A stretch of 64,000 bases of DNA from Fodinibius salsisoli (GCF_026229185.1 NZ_JAGGJA010000001.1:558001-622000), one strand, 5' to 3'; positions 36,609 through 48,515 are shown, numbered from the stretch's first letter. The notes: generated by a model not told the origin, from the sequence alone. Numbers and translations are program-made.

Positions 36609-36776
36609 TTATTCTTTATTTGCTTTGATAAAATCTTGCACTTCGTCTTGCTCAATGATTGCTTCCTTATAGCCATACTTATTGTTGGCTGTCTTTTTAG
36701 CAACAATCACCTTAGCCATGCGTCGGTCCGCACTTTTTTCAGAACCTCCGGTACCAAATGTTTGTTTCTTTGCCAT
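36609..36776 (-). CDS. DUF4295-type small protein
   Basis: This encodes 55 residues beginning MAKKQTFGTGGSEKSADRRM and ending DEVQDFIKANKE. It matches the DUF4295 pattern: a basic, Ala/Lys-rich N-terminal half, a KYGYKEAIIEQDEV core, and a final short helix. DUF4295 is encoded next to the L33 and L28 ribosomal-protein genes in Bacteroidota and relatives and is thought to be ribosome-associated; no function is established. It lies 12 bp after rpmG on the same strand, and the three genes form one unit ending in the terminator at 36551. Confidence 0.85.
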   Translation of the reverse strand: MAKKQTFGTGGSEKSADRRMAKVIVAKKTANNKYGYKEAIIEQDEVQDFIKANKE

Positions 36777-36788
36777 AATGCTAAATGA

Positions 36789-36956
36789 TTACGATTTAAT
36801 TTCTTTGTGAACAGTATGCTTACGAAGAACCGGATTGTATTTTTTCAACTCGATACGATCTGGATTGTTGCGACGATTTTTCGTCGTAACATAGCGAGAA
36901 GAACCCGGCTTCTCTGTGCATTCTAAAATTACTTGTACTCTGTTTCCTTTTGCCAT
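36789..36956 (-). CDS. rpmG: 50S ribosomal protein L33
   Basis: This 55-residue L33 begins [16 protein letters not shown] and continues with [20 protein letters not shown] and [18 protein letters not shown]. It lacks the zinc-binding CxxC pairs, so it is the Cys-poor (C-minus) type; only one Cys is present, at residue 13. It is a component of the large ribosomal subunit near the E site. It lies 4 bp after rpmB and 12 bp before the DUF4295 gene. Confidence 0.95.
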   Translation of the reverse strand: MAKGNRVQVILECTEKPGSSRYVTTKNRRNNPDRIELKKYNPVLRKHTVHKEIKS

Positions 36957-36960
36957 AATG

Positions 36961-37206
36961 CTATACGTCTTTTAAAAGAGTTCCTTTTTTTCTGGCTTCT
37001 TTTAAAACGGCACTAATACCTTTCTTGTTAATAGTGCGAAGCGTTTTTGCAGAAACCTTTAATGTTACCCATTTATCTTCTTCGGGCACGTAGAACCGCT
37101 TCTTCTGCAGATTTTGCTGAAACTTATGCTTCGTTTTGTTATTTGACTTTGAAGAGCGATAACCATTCTGCGCCCCTTTGCCAGTTATATCATCTTTGCG
37201 TGCCAT
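36961..37206 (-). CDS. rpmB: 50S ribosomal protein L28
   Basis: This 81-residue L28 shows the family core: [20 protein letters not shown], then [36 protein letters not shown], quoted only for position. The start is the ATG at 37206, giving [11 protein letters not shown], a few residues longer at the N-terminus than most homologues. It is the first gene of the rpmB-rpmG-DUF4295 unit and is transcribed away from gyrB. The 287-bp gap between rpmB and gyrB should carry both promoters. Confidence 0.94.
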   Translation of the reverse strand: MARKDDITGKGAQNGYRSSKSNNKTKHKFQQNLQKKRFYVPEEDKWVTLKVSAKTLRTINKKGISAVLKEARKKGTLLKDV

Positions 37207-37472
37207 GTCCTAAATAAACTCATTGTTTACATTTCGTAGATAGACAAGGAAGATAGGCTTATATGAAAAAAATATCAATGTTTCTTTTAAAGTTAAAAAA
37301 TTAACATATTTGTGGCTTTAAAATTCAAGTAAAAGACGCAAAAAACAGAACCCGCAACTATAGCTTAAATTAGATTTGCGGGCAGATCTCCACATATGGC
37401 AATAACGGGCATTGCTCGCTTTGATTTTGCCTATTTATACACTATTTTCAGGCGTCTTCATCATTATTTTAA

Positions 37473-39428
<1,956 letters not shown>

Positions 39429-39488
39429 GCATTATTGGCAACCTGATCTCATAAATTTTACTTACAACTGATTTAGAAGAACGTTTAC

Positions 39489-41945
39489 ATGGCTCGAGAA
39501 AAAATTGTACCTGTTTCTATTGAAGATGAGATGCAATCGGCCTATATCGACTACTCGATGTCGGTTATTGTATCTCGTGCCCTGCCCGATGTACGGGATG
39601 GCTTAAAGCCTGTTCACCGGCGTATTCTTTACGGAATGAGTGAACTGGGTATGACCCATAACAGAAATTATAAGAAGAGTGCCCGTATTGTTGGTGAAGT
39701 GCTGGGTAAGTACCACCCGCATGGCGACTCGGCCGTCTATGATTCCATCGTCCGGATGGTTCAGGACTTTTCTCTCCGTTATCCATTGGTTGATGGACAG
39801 GGGAACTTCGGTTCTATTGACGGTGATAGCGCGGCGGCTATGCGTTATACGGAAGTCCGCATGGAGCGCATTGCCGAAGAGATGCTCACCGACCTTAACA
39901 AGGATACGGTTGATCATCAGTATAACTTTGATGATACGCTCCAGGAGCCTACGGTGCTGCCAGGCATGCTGCCGAATATGCTACTTAACGGTGCTTCCGG
40001 TATTGCGGTAGGGATGGCCACTAATATGGCGCCTCATAATATTACGGAAACCATTGACGGTATTGTCGCTTATATCGATAATCCGGATATTGAATGCAAG
40101 GAACTGATGGAGCATATTTCAGCTCCTGACTTCCCCACCGGCGGTATTATTTATGGCTATGGCGGCGTTAAGGAAGCGTACGAAACAGGCCGTGGCAAGA
40201 TTACCTTGCGTGCCCGATGCACAACGGAAGAGTTGCGCCGTGGACGGGAACAGATTGTCATTACCGAAATTCCCTACCAGGTCAACAAAACGACGCTGGT
40301 TAAGAAAATTGCTCGTCACGTTGAAAACGAGAAAATTGAGGATATCTCTGAAATCCGGGATGAATCCGACCGTGAGGGTATGCGTATCGTAGTGGTGCTG
40401 AAGCGAAGTGCTAATACAGGTATTGTGCTTAATCAGCTGTATAAGTATACGCAGATGCAGACTACCTTCGGCGTTATTAGCCTTGCATTGGTGAAGGGTC
40501 GTCCTAAGGTAATGCCGCTCAAGGAGTTAATATATCACTATGTTGAGCATCGCATCGAAATTATTATCCGCCGAACGTTGTATGATCTTGACCAGGCGGA
40601 AGCACGAGCTCATATTTTAGAGGGGCTTAAAATTGCTCTTGATGATCTGGATGAGGTCATTAGAACCATTCGAGCTTCGGACAGCCCGAAGGAAGCAAAC
40701 AAAGCGTTACGCCGCAAATTTGCACTCACGGATATCCAGGCGAAAGCTATTTTGGATATGCGTCTGCAGAAGCTTACAGGACTCGAACGTGATAAAGTTG
40801 AGCTGGAATATGCAGAAATTGCCGATCAAATTGCCGATTTCCGGGATATTTTGTCTAATCGAGATAGACAGACGTCTATCATTAAGGAAGAACTGCTGGA
40901 TATTCAGGACCGATATGGAGACCAGCGACGTACCGAAATCATCCACTCTGCTGAGGACTTCAGCGTAGAAGATATGATTGCGGATGAAGATGTTGTTGTT
41001 ACGATAAACAACAAAGGATTTATTAAACGTATGCCGCTCAGTGGGTATCGCCGACAGAAGCGCGGTGGAAAAGGAATGAAAGGCACCACCACAAAAGATG
41101 ACGAATACGTAGAACATCTCTTTGTAGCGACGAACCATAATTACATTCTGTTCTTTACCGAAAAAGGGCAGTGTTACTGGTTAAAAGTGTATGAAATTCC
41201 AGAAGGGTCCCGACTTGCACGTGGCCGGGCAATTGTCAACCTGATCAATATCGACAAAGATGATGCGATAAAAACCTTCGTTCCAGTAGAAACACTGGAT
41301 GACGAAGAGTATATCAATAATCATTACATCATGATGTCTACACGTGAAGGAAAGGTTAAGAAGACAACGTTAGAAGCATACAGCCGTCCGCGAAGTAATG
41401 GTATTATTGGTATTAACATAAATGATGATGATGCCTTATTAGAAGCATCACTGACAGATGGTGATAGTACAGTTGTTCTGGCTAATCGTAAAGGACGTGC
41501 TATCCGCTTCCATGAAGACGAAGTACGAGACATGGGGCGTAATACTTCTGGAGTGAAGGGCATGAGTCTGGGTAAGGATAATGAACTGGTTGATATGGTT
41601 GTGATTAAAAACACCCATGAAGCTACCGTTCTGGCCATTTCTGAAAACGGATATGGTAAACGATCCTTGGTTGAAGATTACCGAGAACAAAGCCGTGGTG
41701 GAAAAGGAGTTATTACGCTAAAGGTGACGGGTAAAACCGGGGAGCTTATCGCTCTTAAAGAAGTTTCGGATAAGGATGATCTGATGCTTATCACCGAAAG
41801 TGGTAAAGTAATCCGCATGAATTGTGGAGATATCCGGACGATGGGACGTAACACACAGGGTGTGCGTATTATGCGTCTCGATTCGGACGGTAAAATTGCG
41901 GCCATCACTCGTGTGGTAAACGAAGAGGATGATGCAACTGTCTAA
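39489..41945 (+). CDS. gyrA: DNA gyrase subunit A
   Basis: This 818-residue gyrase A subunit has the catalytic Tyr at residue 120 ([11 protein letters not shown]). The quinolone-resistance region has Ser81 and Asp85 ([11 protein letters not shown]), the residues usually found in drug-susceptible enzymes. The C-terminal half carries six beta-pinwheel blades with the GyrA-box [10 protein letters not shown]-like segment ([12 protein letters not shown], near residue ~520). The tail after the last blade is short. It lies 60 bp after gyrB and is followed by a hairpin terminator at 41971. Confidence 0.97.
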   Translation: MAREKIVPVSIEDEMQSAYIDYSMSVIVSRALPDVRDGLKPVHRRILYGMSELGMTHNRNYKKSARIVGEVLGKYHPHGDSAVYDSIVRMVQDFSLRYPLVDGQGNFGSIDGDSAAAMRYTEVRMERIAEEMLTDLNKDTVDHQYNFDDTLQEPTVLPGMLPNMLLNGASGIAVGMATNMAPHNITETIDGIVAYIDNPDIECKELMEHISAPDFPTGGIIYGYGGVKEAYETGRGKITLRARCTTEELRRGREQIVITEIPYQVNKTTLVKKIARHVENEKIEDISEIRDESDREGMRIVVVLKRSANTGIVLNQLYKYTQMQTTFGVISLALVKGRPKVMPLKELIYHYVEHRIEIIIRRTLYDLDQAEARAHILEGLKIALDDLDEVIRTIRASDSPKEANKALRRKFALTDIQAKAILDMRLQKLTGLERDKVELEYAEIADQIADFRDILSNRDRQTSIIKEELLDIQDRYGDQRRTEIIHSAEDFSVEDMIADEDVVVTINNKGFIKRMPLSGYRRQKRGGKGMKGTTTKDDEYVEHLFVATNHNYILFFTEKGQCYWLKVYEIPEGSRLARGRAIVNLINIDKDDAIKTFVPVETLDDEEYINNHYIMMSTREGKVKKTTLEAYSRPRSNGIIGININDDDALLEASLTDGDSTVVLANRKGRAIRFHEDEVRDMGRNTSGVKGMSLGKDNELVDMVVIKNTHEATVLAISENGYGKRSLVEDYREQSRGGKGVITLKVTGKTGELIALKEVSDKDDLMLITESGKVIRMNCGDIRTMGRNTQGVRIMRLDSDGKIAAITRVVNEEDDATV

Positions 41946-41970
41946 TTGATAAAGGACTACAAAAACCAAT

Positions 41971-42010
41971 AAATGCCCGGTGGACTAATTTCCATCGGGT
42001 ATTTGTGTTT
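41971..42010 (+). terminator. intrinsic terminator after gyrA
   Basis: The arms AATGCCCGGTGG (41972-41983) and CCATCGGGTATT (41992-42003) pair with two G-U wobbles around the loop ACTAATTT, followed by a T-rich tail GTGTTTTGT. Confidence 0.8.
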
Positions 42011-42049
42011 TGTCTAAGTTCAGTATTTTCAATGAGATAGAGGGTGTTT

Positions 42050-43000
42050 TTAATCCTGGATATCCATTCCTTTAAGTCTTTGTTGTAAAATAGCAGCCGA
42101 TTTTTTAAGCCCCTTTATTTCCTTCGTATTCAGATCTGGTGACATAATGTGTTTAATTCCTTCTATTCCCAGGCTGGCGGGGAGACTCATGCATACATCT
42201 TCAATATCATACTGTCCATCGCAATAGACCGTAATGGGGATAACTGACTTTTCATCTTTCAATATTCCTTCAACAATGCGAGCGATAACGACACCAATGG
42301 CTGAATTGGTAAACCCTTTGCGTTTTATAATCTCATATGCGGCATTTTTAGATTCTTCAAAAATACGGTTGAGGGCATCTTTATCATATGGTTTTCCTAA
42401 GAGGGTATTTTTGAGGATGGGTTTACCACCAATATTTGCCTGGCTCCAGATGGGAACTTCCGAATCCCCATGTTCTCCAAGGATATAGGCATGTACTGAT
42501 CGGGGATCCACATCATAATAACGTCCAAGTAATGAACGAAAGCGGGCCGTATCTAAGAGGGTACCAGTACCAATGATACGTTTGGGGGCTCTGCTACTAA
42601 TTTTTTGTGATACATAGGTTAGGATATCTACAGGATTGGTCGCAATGATGAGAATAGCCTGTGGAGCATATTTGTCTAAGTCGGAAATAATACTATCAAA
42701 AACTTCGGCATTTCTATTTAATAATTCCAGGCGAGACTCATCTGGACTTTTTTGACCAACACCCGCTGTAACCACAACAACCTGTGTTTCTTTAAGATCT
42801 TCGTATCCACCTGCCCTTACTTTTACATTTCCCACGAGTAGTTGGCCATGCATTAAATCCATGGCCTCTCCCTCAGCTCGTTCTTTATTCAGGTCAACTA
42901 ATATAATTTCACTGGCAATACGTTGGTTAAACAGGGCATAGGCTGCAGCGACACCAACGTTTCCGGTACCTACAATAGCAACAGATCTTTTTTGAATCAT
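42050..43000 (-). CDS. ldh: L-lactate dehydrogenase
   Basis: This 316-residue NAD-dependent 2-hydroxyacid dehydrogenase has the N-terminal dinucleotide motif VAIVGTGNVGVAAAYAL, the mobile loop around LLNRNAEVFD, and the catalytic His in LGEHGDSEVPIW. The substrate-selecting region (ESRLELLNRN, with GVGQKSPDESR) resembles LDH, where a Gln before the loop Arg favours pyruvate; malate dehydrogenase is less likely. It interconverts pyruvate and lactate. It begins 2 bp after the WYL-domain regulator on the same strand, so it is cotranscribed with it. Confidence 0.9.
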   Translation of the reverse strand: MIQKRSVAIVGTGNVGVAAAYALFNQRIASEIILVDLNKERAEGEAMDLMHGQLLVGNVKVRAGGYEDLKETQVVVVTAGVGQKSPDESRLELLNRNAEVFDSIISDLDKYAPQAILIIATNPVDILTYVSQKISSRAPKRIIGTGTLLDTARFRSLLGRYYDVDPRSVHAYILGEHGDSEVPIWSQANIGGKPILKNTLLGKPYDKDALNRIFEESKNAAYEIIKRKGFTNSAIGVVIARIVEGILKDEKSVIPITVYCDGQYDIEDVCMSLPASLGIEGIKHIMSPDLNTKEIKGLKKSAAILQQRLKGMDIQD

Positions 43001-43002
43001 AA

Positions 43003-43950
43003 TTAATTATTTCTTTCCAGCATTTTTTCTAAAATATTATTTCTTTTTTCTACTAACAGTTCCGGACTAATGATTTTTGTGTTATCTGCAAACTGCAGAA
43101 GCCACTCATTGATAAAGTCCAGATTATTAAACTTGAAAGTGATCCTTACAAAATTAGGATTTTTGTCTTTTTCCTTAATTATTTTCGTCGGCAGATTCGC
43201 CCTGAACCGGCTTAAAGTATTTTTGTGTACATCTACCGTTATTTCGCGTGAAGATTCGTTAGATCGAAAAATAAGCCCTTCTATGTCGATTTTGCCATGT
43301 GGTACAAATTCTTTGTTTGAAATTGCCACATTTGACATCCGGTCGAGCACAAAGTTTCGGATATCATCTCTTTTATGAGAATAACCAATAACATTCCAAT
43401 GATCTTTATAGAAAACAATAATATAGGGGTCAATTTTTCGAGAGGAGGGGGACTCTTTGGACTTTGGTTGGTAGTCAAAAGTAATGGTTTTATTTTCAGC
43501 AATAGCATTACTTATCAAAAACCAGTTGCCGCCTTCTTTTTTTTCGGCTCCGAAATTCATATATGGATCAACAACTGTTCGTTTGTCTAATGATTCCATA
43601 AAGTCCAAAAGGTCATCCGGAACGACTTCCTTTATTTTAAGCTCTACCCCTTTTGCATCATTGATGAGCGTCTTGTCTACTTGTGATTTCACAAAATTAA
43701 GCCCGACAAGGATAGTTGCTAATTCTTTTGAAGTAAACATTAGGGGTGGAATTTTATATCCTCTCATAATGCCATACCCCTTATACTCATCCCAGGTTAC
43801 AGGCACATTCATTTCAGACAGAGCATTAAAATCTCTAAATACGGTCCGTCTGCTTATATCGAACTTTTCTGCTATGTCATTGACACTCAATCGATTAGTA
43901 GCTTGTTGAAGCATAAGAATGAGCTTCATTCGCCGCTCAGAACTGTTCAT
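43003..43950 (-). CDS. HTH-WYL-domain transcriptional regulator
   Basis: This 315-residue protein of the YafY type has an N-terminal HTH_11 domain (MKLILMLQQATNRLSVNDIAEKF followed by ISRRTVFRDFNAL). A linker and a WYL domain from about residue 140 follow (ITFDYQPKSKESPSSRKIDPYIIVFYKDHWNVIGYSHKR, with the signature in WNVIGYS), and then a WCX extension. WYL domains bind nucleic-acid-like or nucleotide ligands. It lies immediately upstream of the lactate dehydrogenase gene, with a 2-bp gap, and may regulate it or respond to a metabolic or DNA-stress signal. Confidence 0.9.
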   Translation of the reverse strand: MNSSERRMKLILMLQQATNRLSVNDIAEKFDISRRTVFRDFNALSEMNVPVTWDEYKGYGIMRGYKIPPLMFTSKELATILVGLNFVKSQVDKTLINDAKGVELKIKEVVPDDLLDFMESLDKRTVVDPYMNFGAEKKEGGNWFLISNAIAENKTITFDYQPKSKESPSSRKIDPYIIVFYKDHWNVIGYSHKRDDIRNFVLDRMSNVAISNKEFVPHGKIDIEGLIFRSNESSREITVDVHKNTLSRFRANLPTKIIKEKDKNPNFVRITFKFNNLDFINEWLLQFADNTKIISPELLVEKRNNILEKMLERNN

Positions 43951-44160
43951 AGAAACTCGGGTTATGATTGGAAAGACTTTCGACTTAATATAAGCGAATT
44001 GAGGTTCTAATACAGCTTAAATAGAAGTGTTTTACTCTTATATTCAACGAGACTTTGACTTCAATATGCAGGTATAGATGCAGCGGGCCGGCTAAATTGA
44101 AGGTGTATAAAGAATGCTTTTTCTCTGAGGAAGGGGAGGGGATAGGATTACTATAGCCCT

Positions 44161-44805
44161 TTATTTACGTTGAATTTCTATCAGGGCTTTACCTTTGTAG
44201 AACTTTCCTCCTTCAGAAAGGTTATGGCACTCGATTGATAGGGAGGGGGTAATGCCATCGAGTTCCTTTTTAAAATCCGTTCCTTTGTAAAGAATAATGG
44301 ATTTCCAGGGGAGGTGGGAAGTCATATTATAAAGGTCATTGATCTTGAAAGCATGTTTGGAAATGAGTAAAAAAGGATGGGTTTCCTGTATGTTTTCAAT
44401 GGAAGAATCAGCTACCTGGACGTTTGCAACGTTAAGTTTCCTAACTATTTGCTTAATAGCTAAGCATTTTTTGGAAACAATATCATTGAGAACAAAACCC
44501 TTTGTTGGGTTGGTTAGAGCTAAAGGAAGGCCGGGAAGTCCGCCTCCGGTACCAGCATCGACGATGTTTTCGGCAGATTTAAAACCCTCAAGATGTTCTA
44601 AAAGCAAGGAATGCCGCAAGTGGTTTTCAATTGTTTCACGTGGAACATTCCGACTAACCAAGTTAACGCGCTTATTCCACCATAAAAGTTGATCAAGATA
44701 ACTATTTAAAGCTTCTTGGTGCTCTGTAAAGGTGCTGTTAATCTGCTCAAACGTTTCACGTGAAACGTTTGAGGTCGAAATATTATGGTGTTTCACGTGG
44801 AACAT
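44161..44805 (-). CDS. rsmG: 16S rRNA G527 methyltransferase
   Basis: This 214-residue RsmG (GidB) makes m7G527 in 16S rRNA using SAM. The SAM-binding loop is IVDAGTGGGLPGLPLAL, and the WWNKRVNLVSRN segment precedes it as in all RsmG proteins. The N-terminal coding region is unusual: the peptides MFHVKH, NVSRETF and NVPRETI are encoded by three parS-like DNA sites (listed separately). It starts 3 bp after mnmG, the standard mnmG-rsmG pairing. parA and parB, often next in other phyla, are not present here. Confidence 0.94.
   Translation of the reverse strand: MFHVKHHNISTSNVSRETFEQINSTFTEHQEALNSYLDQLLWWNKRVNLVSRNVPRETIENHLRHSLLLEHLEGFKSAENIVDAGTGGGLPGLPLALTNPTKGFVLNDIVSKKCLAIKQIVRKLNVANVQVADSSIENIQETHPFLLISKHAFKINDLYNMTSHLPWKSIILYKGTDFKKELDGITPSLSIECHNLSEGGKFYKGKALIEIQRK
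44632..44647. promoter_or_regulatory. parS-like site 1
   Basis: TGTTTCACGTGGAACA differs by one base from the palindromic chromosomal parS consensus (TGTTTCACGTGAAACA). It lies inside rsmG, encoding NVPRET. Confidence 0.85.
44748..44771. promoter_or_regulatory. parS-like site 2 (perfect palindrome)
   Basis: A 24-bp perfect palindrome has the core GTTTCACGTGAAAC at 44753-44766, flanked by CAAAC/GTTTG extensions. It lies inside rsmG, encoding NVSRET, and matches the 14-bp parS core exactly. Confidence 0.9.
44789..44804. promoter_or_regulatory. parS-like site 3, overlapping the rsmG start
   Basis: TGTTTCACGTGGAACA is identical to site 1. It covers the first codons of rsmG, producing the MFHVKH start also seen in GidB proteins of other bacteria. 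Confidence 0.85.
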
Positions 44806-44808
44806 TGT

Positions 44809-46698
44809 TTAGTTCTTGAGATAAACCATCAGGACAGAGATATCGCTGGGGGAGACACCGCTAATTCTGCTGGCTTGTCCTAGGGTTTCCGGCCGAATAC
44901 GATCCATTTTTTGTTTTCCTTCTGCAGAAAGGCTGTTGATTTGGTCGTAATTAAGGGTGTCAGGAATCAGGGTGTCTTCCTGTTTTTTCATCTCTTCAAC
45001 CATTTCAAACTCTTTTTCAATGTACCCTGCATACTTAATCTGTATTTCAACCTGGTCCAACACATCTTTATCATCCGTTATGGCAGAGGTCTTAGCTGAT
45101 AACTCTTCATCTGCATTCAGCAAATTATAAATAGAGAGTTGGGGTCTTGGGATAAGTGTCTTGGCCTTAACCGGTTGCGAGAGTTTGCTTGTCCCTTGCT
45201 CTTCAAGCATGGGGTCCATTTTCTGGGGGTAGACCGTATAGTCTGCAATCAGGTCATGCAGCTTGTCAATCGCTGCTTTTTTAGTTTTGTAACGTTCGAA
45301 TCGCTCTGTTGAAGCTAATCCGATATTATGACCAAGTTCGGTTAATCGGAGGTCGGCATTGTCTTGACGGAGTAAGATGCGATGCTCTGCACGGGAGGTA
45401 AACATTCGGTAAGGTTCTTCGGTACCTTTTGTGATGAGGTCATCAATGAGAACTCCGATATATGCTTCTGACCGCTTAAGGATAAATTCTTCTTCTCCTT
45501 TGACCTTCCGGGCAGCATTGATGCCGGCCATAAGTCCTTGACAGGCAGCTTCTTCATAGCCGGTTGTGCCATTAATTTGCCCGGCAAAGAAAAGGCCCTC
45601 CGTGATTTTAGTCTCCATGCTTCGCCTTATCTGATATGGAGGAAAGTAGTCATATTCAATAGCATAACCGGGGCGGAGCATTACAGCATCTTCAAAGCCG
45701 GGAATAGTGCGCAAGGCATTGTATTGCACATCTTCCGGAAGGGAGGTAGAAAATCCATTAAGATACATCTCATAAGTGTCCCACCCTTCAGGTTCGAGAA
45801 AGAGTTGATGGCTGTTTTTATCAGAAAAGCGATTTATCTTGTCTTCAATGCTGGGGCAGTAGCGAGGGCCGGTGGATTCTATAGTCCCATTGAACATAGG
45901 GCTTCGACTAAAACCTGTCTTAAGCGTCTCATGCACTTCTTCATTAGTAAAACCGATCCAGCAGGTGAGTTGCTCTTCTTTAGAAGGGAGCTCTTCAGTC
46001 ATAAAAGAAAAAGGACTAGGATCACTATCCCCATACTGGATTTCGAGTTTGCTGTAATCAATGGATCGACCATCCAGGCGGGGTGGGGTTCCGGTTTTGA
46101 GCCGTCCAACTTCAAATCCAAGTTTTTCAAGAGCTGCGGAGATGCCAATTGAGGCCCTTTCTCCTGAACGTCCGCCCCCAAAGTTAGTCTCCCCAATGTG
46201 CATTAGGCCATTTCCAAAAGTACCCGTGGTAAGTATAATTGATTGCGCCTCAAAGGTTTGTCCGGTTGAGGTTTTAACACCTGTGGCTTTCTTTCCATCA
46301 TTGGTGGTGAGAACATCCACAACATTATCCTGGCGAAAATGCAGGTTTTCCTTCTTTTCTAACTCTTCGCGCATCATGTTGCTGTACAATGCGCGATCAC
46401 TTTGGCAGCGGGGACTCCACATAGCGGGACCCTTACTGGTATTCAGCATCCGGAATTGTACCGCTGATTTGTCGGCTACAACACCGGTCAAACCGCCCAG
46501 GGCGTCAATTTCTCTTACCAGCTGTCCTTTGGCGACACCACCAATGGCGGGATTGCAAGACATCTTGGCAATAGCATCCAGGTTCATCGTAATAAGAAGG
46601 GTTTTTGCCCCCATTTCTGCGGCTGCACCGGCTGCTTCGCTTCCAGCATGGCCTGCACCGACTACAATAACATCATATTTTGGAAAAAGAGAACTCAT
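44809..46698 (-). CDS. mnmG: tRNA uridine-5-carboxymethylaminomethyl modification enzyme MnmG
   Basis: This 629-residue FAD protein (GidA) works with MnmE to install the cmnm5 group on wobble uridine-34 of tRNA. The FAD-binding motif VIVVGAGHAGSEAAGAAA is at residues ~10-27. Other conserved blocks are CNPAIGGVAKGQLVREIDALGG, GRLKTGTPPRL, and the second nucleotide-binding region AGQINGTTGYEEAACQGL. The helical C-terminus ends RISGVSPSDISVLMVYLK. The length is normal. rsmG follows after 3 bp. This pair commonly lies close to the chromosomal origin. Confidence 0.97.
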   Translation of the reverse strand: MSSLFPKYDVIVVGAGHAGSEAAGAAAEMGAKTLLITMNLDAIAKMSCNPAIGGVAKGQLVREIDALGGLTGVVADKSAVQFRMLNTSKGPAMWSPRCQSDRALYSNMMREELEKKENLHFRQDNVVDVLTTNDGKKATGVKTSTGQTFEAQSIILTTGTFGNGLMHIGETNFGGGRSGERASIGISAALEKLGFEVGRLKTGTPPRLDGRSIDYSKLEIQYGDSDPSPFSFMTEELPSKEEQLTCWIGFTNEEVHETLKTGFSRSPMFNGTIESTGPRYCPSIEDKINRFSDKNSHQLFLEPEGWDTYEMYLNGFSTSLPEDVQYNALRTIPGFEDAVMLRPGYAIEYDYFPPYQIRRSMETKITEGLFFAGQINGTTGYEEAACQGLMAGINAARKVKGEEEFILKRSEAYIGVLIDDLITKGTEEPYRMFTSRAEHRILLRQDNADLRLTELGHNIGLASTERFERYKTKKAAIDKLHDLIADYTVYPQKMDPMLEEQGTSKLSQPVKAKTLIPRPQLSIYNLLNADEELSAKTSAITDDKDVLDQVEIQIKYAGYIEKEFEMVEEMKKQEDTLIPDTLNYDQINSLSAEGKQKMDRIRPETLGQASRISGVSPSDISVLMVYLKN

Positions 46699-46958
46699 AT
46701 ATGGTTAAGTGTATGTTTTTATTACACTTAGGTTAATCAATTGGCGGGAAGTATGACTTTGCTGCAATATTAAGAAGTACGTTCAACTCATTGAGCAGCA
46801 TTTCCCATTTAATCCCTTAAAATAAGGATTTTTAAAGGAAATTTTAACTTCTATAGAATTAAATACGTTGGCGGAAAAATTATAGAGAGTAGTCGATTGG
46901 GAATGAATATTTCTACTCTCTTATACGGAGCCTAAAAGGAGAGGAGTAGCTATCTAAT

Positions 46959-47273
46959 CTATTGTGCATCCAAAAATTCTACAATGGTATGCCAGATAGC
47001 TAAAAGTTTGGTGTCTGCTTCCTGATGAAAGGTTTCACCGGATTCGGTTTCAATGGTACAAGCTTTTCCCTCAATTGTAACGGGCACGTTGAATTCTTCT
47101 TCTACCTTAATAACAACGGGCATTAGCCATTTCCATGAAAGATGAAACTTCATGTCTTCGACGGTCAAGAAGGCCAATGGGATGTCTTTGACATCATCCT
47201 GGTCAATTTTGATGGTGCTTCCCATTAGCTCTTTAATAAGTCGACTTCCTTTATTAATCTCTTCAGAGGTCAT
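46959..47273 (-). CDS. small protein of unknown function
   Basis: This 104-residue cytoplasmic protein has no signal peptide, membrane helix or Cys motif; it is acidic. The sequence opens with a helix (TSEEINKGSRLIKELMGS), then strands around DIPLAFLTVEDMKFHLSW and PVTIEGKACTIETESGETF, and a final helix LLAIWHTIVEFLDAQ. I do not recognise the family. The coding quality looks good: codon use is like the neighbours and the ATG is clear at 47273. It sits alone upstream of mnmG, with 260 bp of AT-rich DNA between. An inverted repeat AGAGAGTAG/CTACTCTCT follows at about 46883-46921. Confidence 0.7.
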   Translation of the reverse strand: MTSEEINKGSRLIKELMGSTIKIDQDDVKDIPLAFLTVEDMKFHLSWKWLMPVVIKVEEEFNVPVTIEGKACTIETESGETFHQEADTKLLAIWHTIVEFLDAQ

Positions 47274-47719
47274 TAAACTATGTATTGGTTAATTTTTTTA
47301 GGCATCTAGCAATAGAGATGGTATAAACGCGACCAAAATCTATAACAAATAGATAAATAATCAAAATAGGGGTTTCCGGGGAAGACAGCTATAAAAAACT
47401 CGATACAAAGATGATGCTTGAGAGTATGGGAGCTGTAAGAGGATGAGAATAGGTACGACTTAAGAGCCATACTTATTTTTGAATCAGTGTTTACAATATA
47501 TGAAAAATAGCCTATATAGAACAAATAATTATAGTATTATTGCCTTAATCTATAACTAATATGCAATTAATATATAGATATATAATAATCTTTATATAAC
47601 TAAGAAGTGATAGATTTTGAAAGTTATATAAATAAGGTGCTACTCTCTTATACCTTATTCTGTGCATTTATTAAGCAGCAAATTCCATTAACGAGGATTC
47701 TGTTCAATTTTTAATTGAA
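47274..47719. other. AT-rich intergenic stretch
   Basis: No supported gene is seen; a possible 72-residue minus-strand frame at 47306-47524 lacks family similarity and has an AT-rich composition. The 14-mer CTACTCTCTTATAC at 47640-47653 also occurs at 46913-46926, downstream of the neighbouring gene. The purpose of this duplicate is unknown. Confidence 0.45.
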
Positions 47720-48364
47720 TTAGGAACGATCTTTATTCAATTTATACCATTTTTTTAAATAGGGGATAACATCTTCGTCGCTCAGATTGGAAAAGTCACG
47801 GTAGCCTTGAGATACTGCCGTTAATTGTTTTGACTTAAAAAGGATGATCACCTCATCTGCTTCGCCTTCAAGCTTAGAGATTCTTTTTATAGCTGATACC
47901 GGTGCTGCTACCACAATCTTTTCAGCATTTTTCTTTGTGCACATCCGAATGGCTGCCATCATTGTTGCCCCGGTGGCTATACCATCATCAACCAGTATAA
48001 CTACTCGACCTTCGAGGGTGGGCAAGACCCTGTCATCACGATATGTCTGGATTCGCCGTTGAACTTCTTTGGCTTCTCGTGCTTGAACCTTAGTAATTAT
48101 ATCTTTTGAGATATACCGATTTGACCAAGGGTCAAGGTATAGGCTTCCATCTTCTGCAATAGCACCAAAGCCGGCTTCAGGTTGTTCAGGGTAGCCGAGT
48201 TTTCGAGTGATAATTACATCAAAGTCACATTCCAAGGCAAGTGCTACATAATATCCGACGACCACGCCACCACGGGGAATAGCTAAGACTATAGGTTTGA
48301 CTTTTTCATATTTCTGTAATGCTTTTCCCAGTGCTACTCCTGCCTGTTTCCGATCCGCAAACAT
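47720..48364 (-). CDS. phosphoribosyltransferase-domain protein
   Basis: This 214-residue type I PRTase-fold protein has the PRPP-binding motif VILVDDGIATGATM at residues ~122-135 and the preceding PPi loop IPRGGVVVG at ~29-37. The segment RKLGYPEQPEAGFGAIAEDG is typical of the stand-alone phosphoribosyltransferase group often found with stress or hydrolase genes, not of a known salvage enzyme. The substrate is unknown. Its upstream region contains a TGTAGACAGTCTACA palindrome at 48516-48530 and, farther up, the first TPP riboswitch. It is therefore the nearest gene downstream of that riboswitch on the same strand, 214 bp away. Confidence 0.88.
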   Translation of the reverse strand: MFADRKQAGVALGKALQKYEKVKPIVLAIPRGGVVVGYYVALALECDFDVIITRKLGYPEQPEAGFGAIAEDGSLYLDPWSNRYISKDIITKVQAREAKEVQRRIQTYRDDRVLPTLEGRVVILVDDGIATGATMMAAIRMCTKKNAEKIVVAAPVSAIKRISKLEGEADEVIILFKSKQLTAVSQGYRDFSNLSDEDVIPYLKKWYKLNKDRS

Positions 48365-48515
48365 TCCTTCTACTGCTTTTAAATTAATCTATAAGTGCAT
48401 TTTAGGAGTTCTGAAAATTAAATTTAGGTTTAAGCAGGTGTAGAAATATAGGCTATTATCCTAAATTAATGAGAGGGATACCCCTATGTGCTGGTCCCTG
48501 CACAGTATGAGGCTA

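Noticed and set aside
36503-36706. 67-residue minus-strand frame near the L33 gene
   Set aside because: It overlaps the DUF4295 gene in another frame and crosses the operon terminator.
47306-47524. 72-residue minus-strand frame in an AT-rich gap
   Set aside because: Phe/Tyr/Ser-rich low-complexity translation, no start context and no family resemblance.
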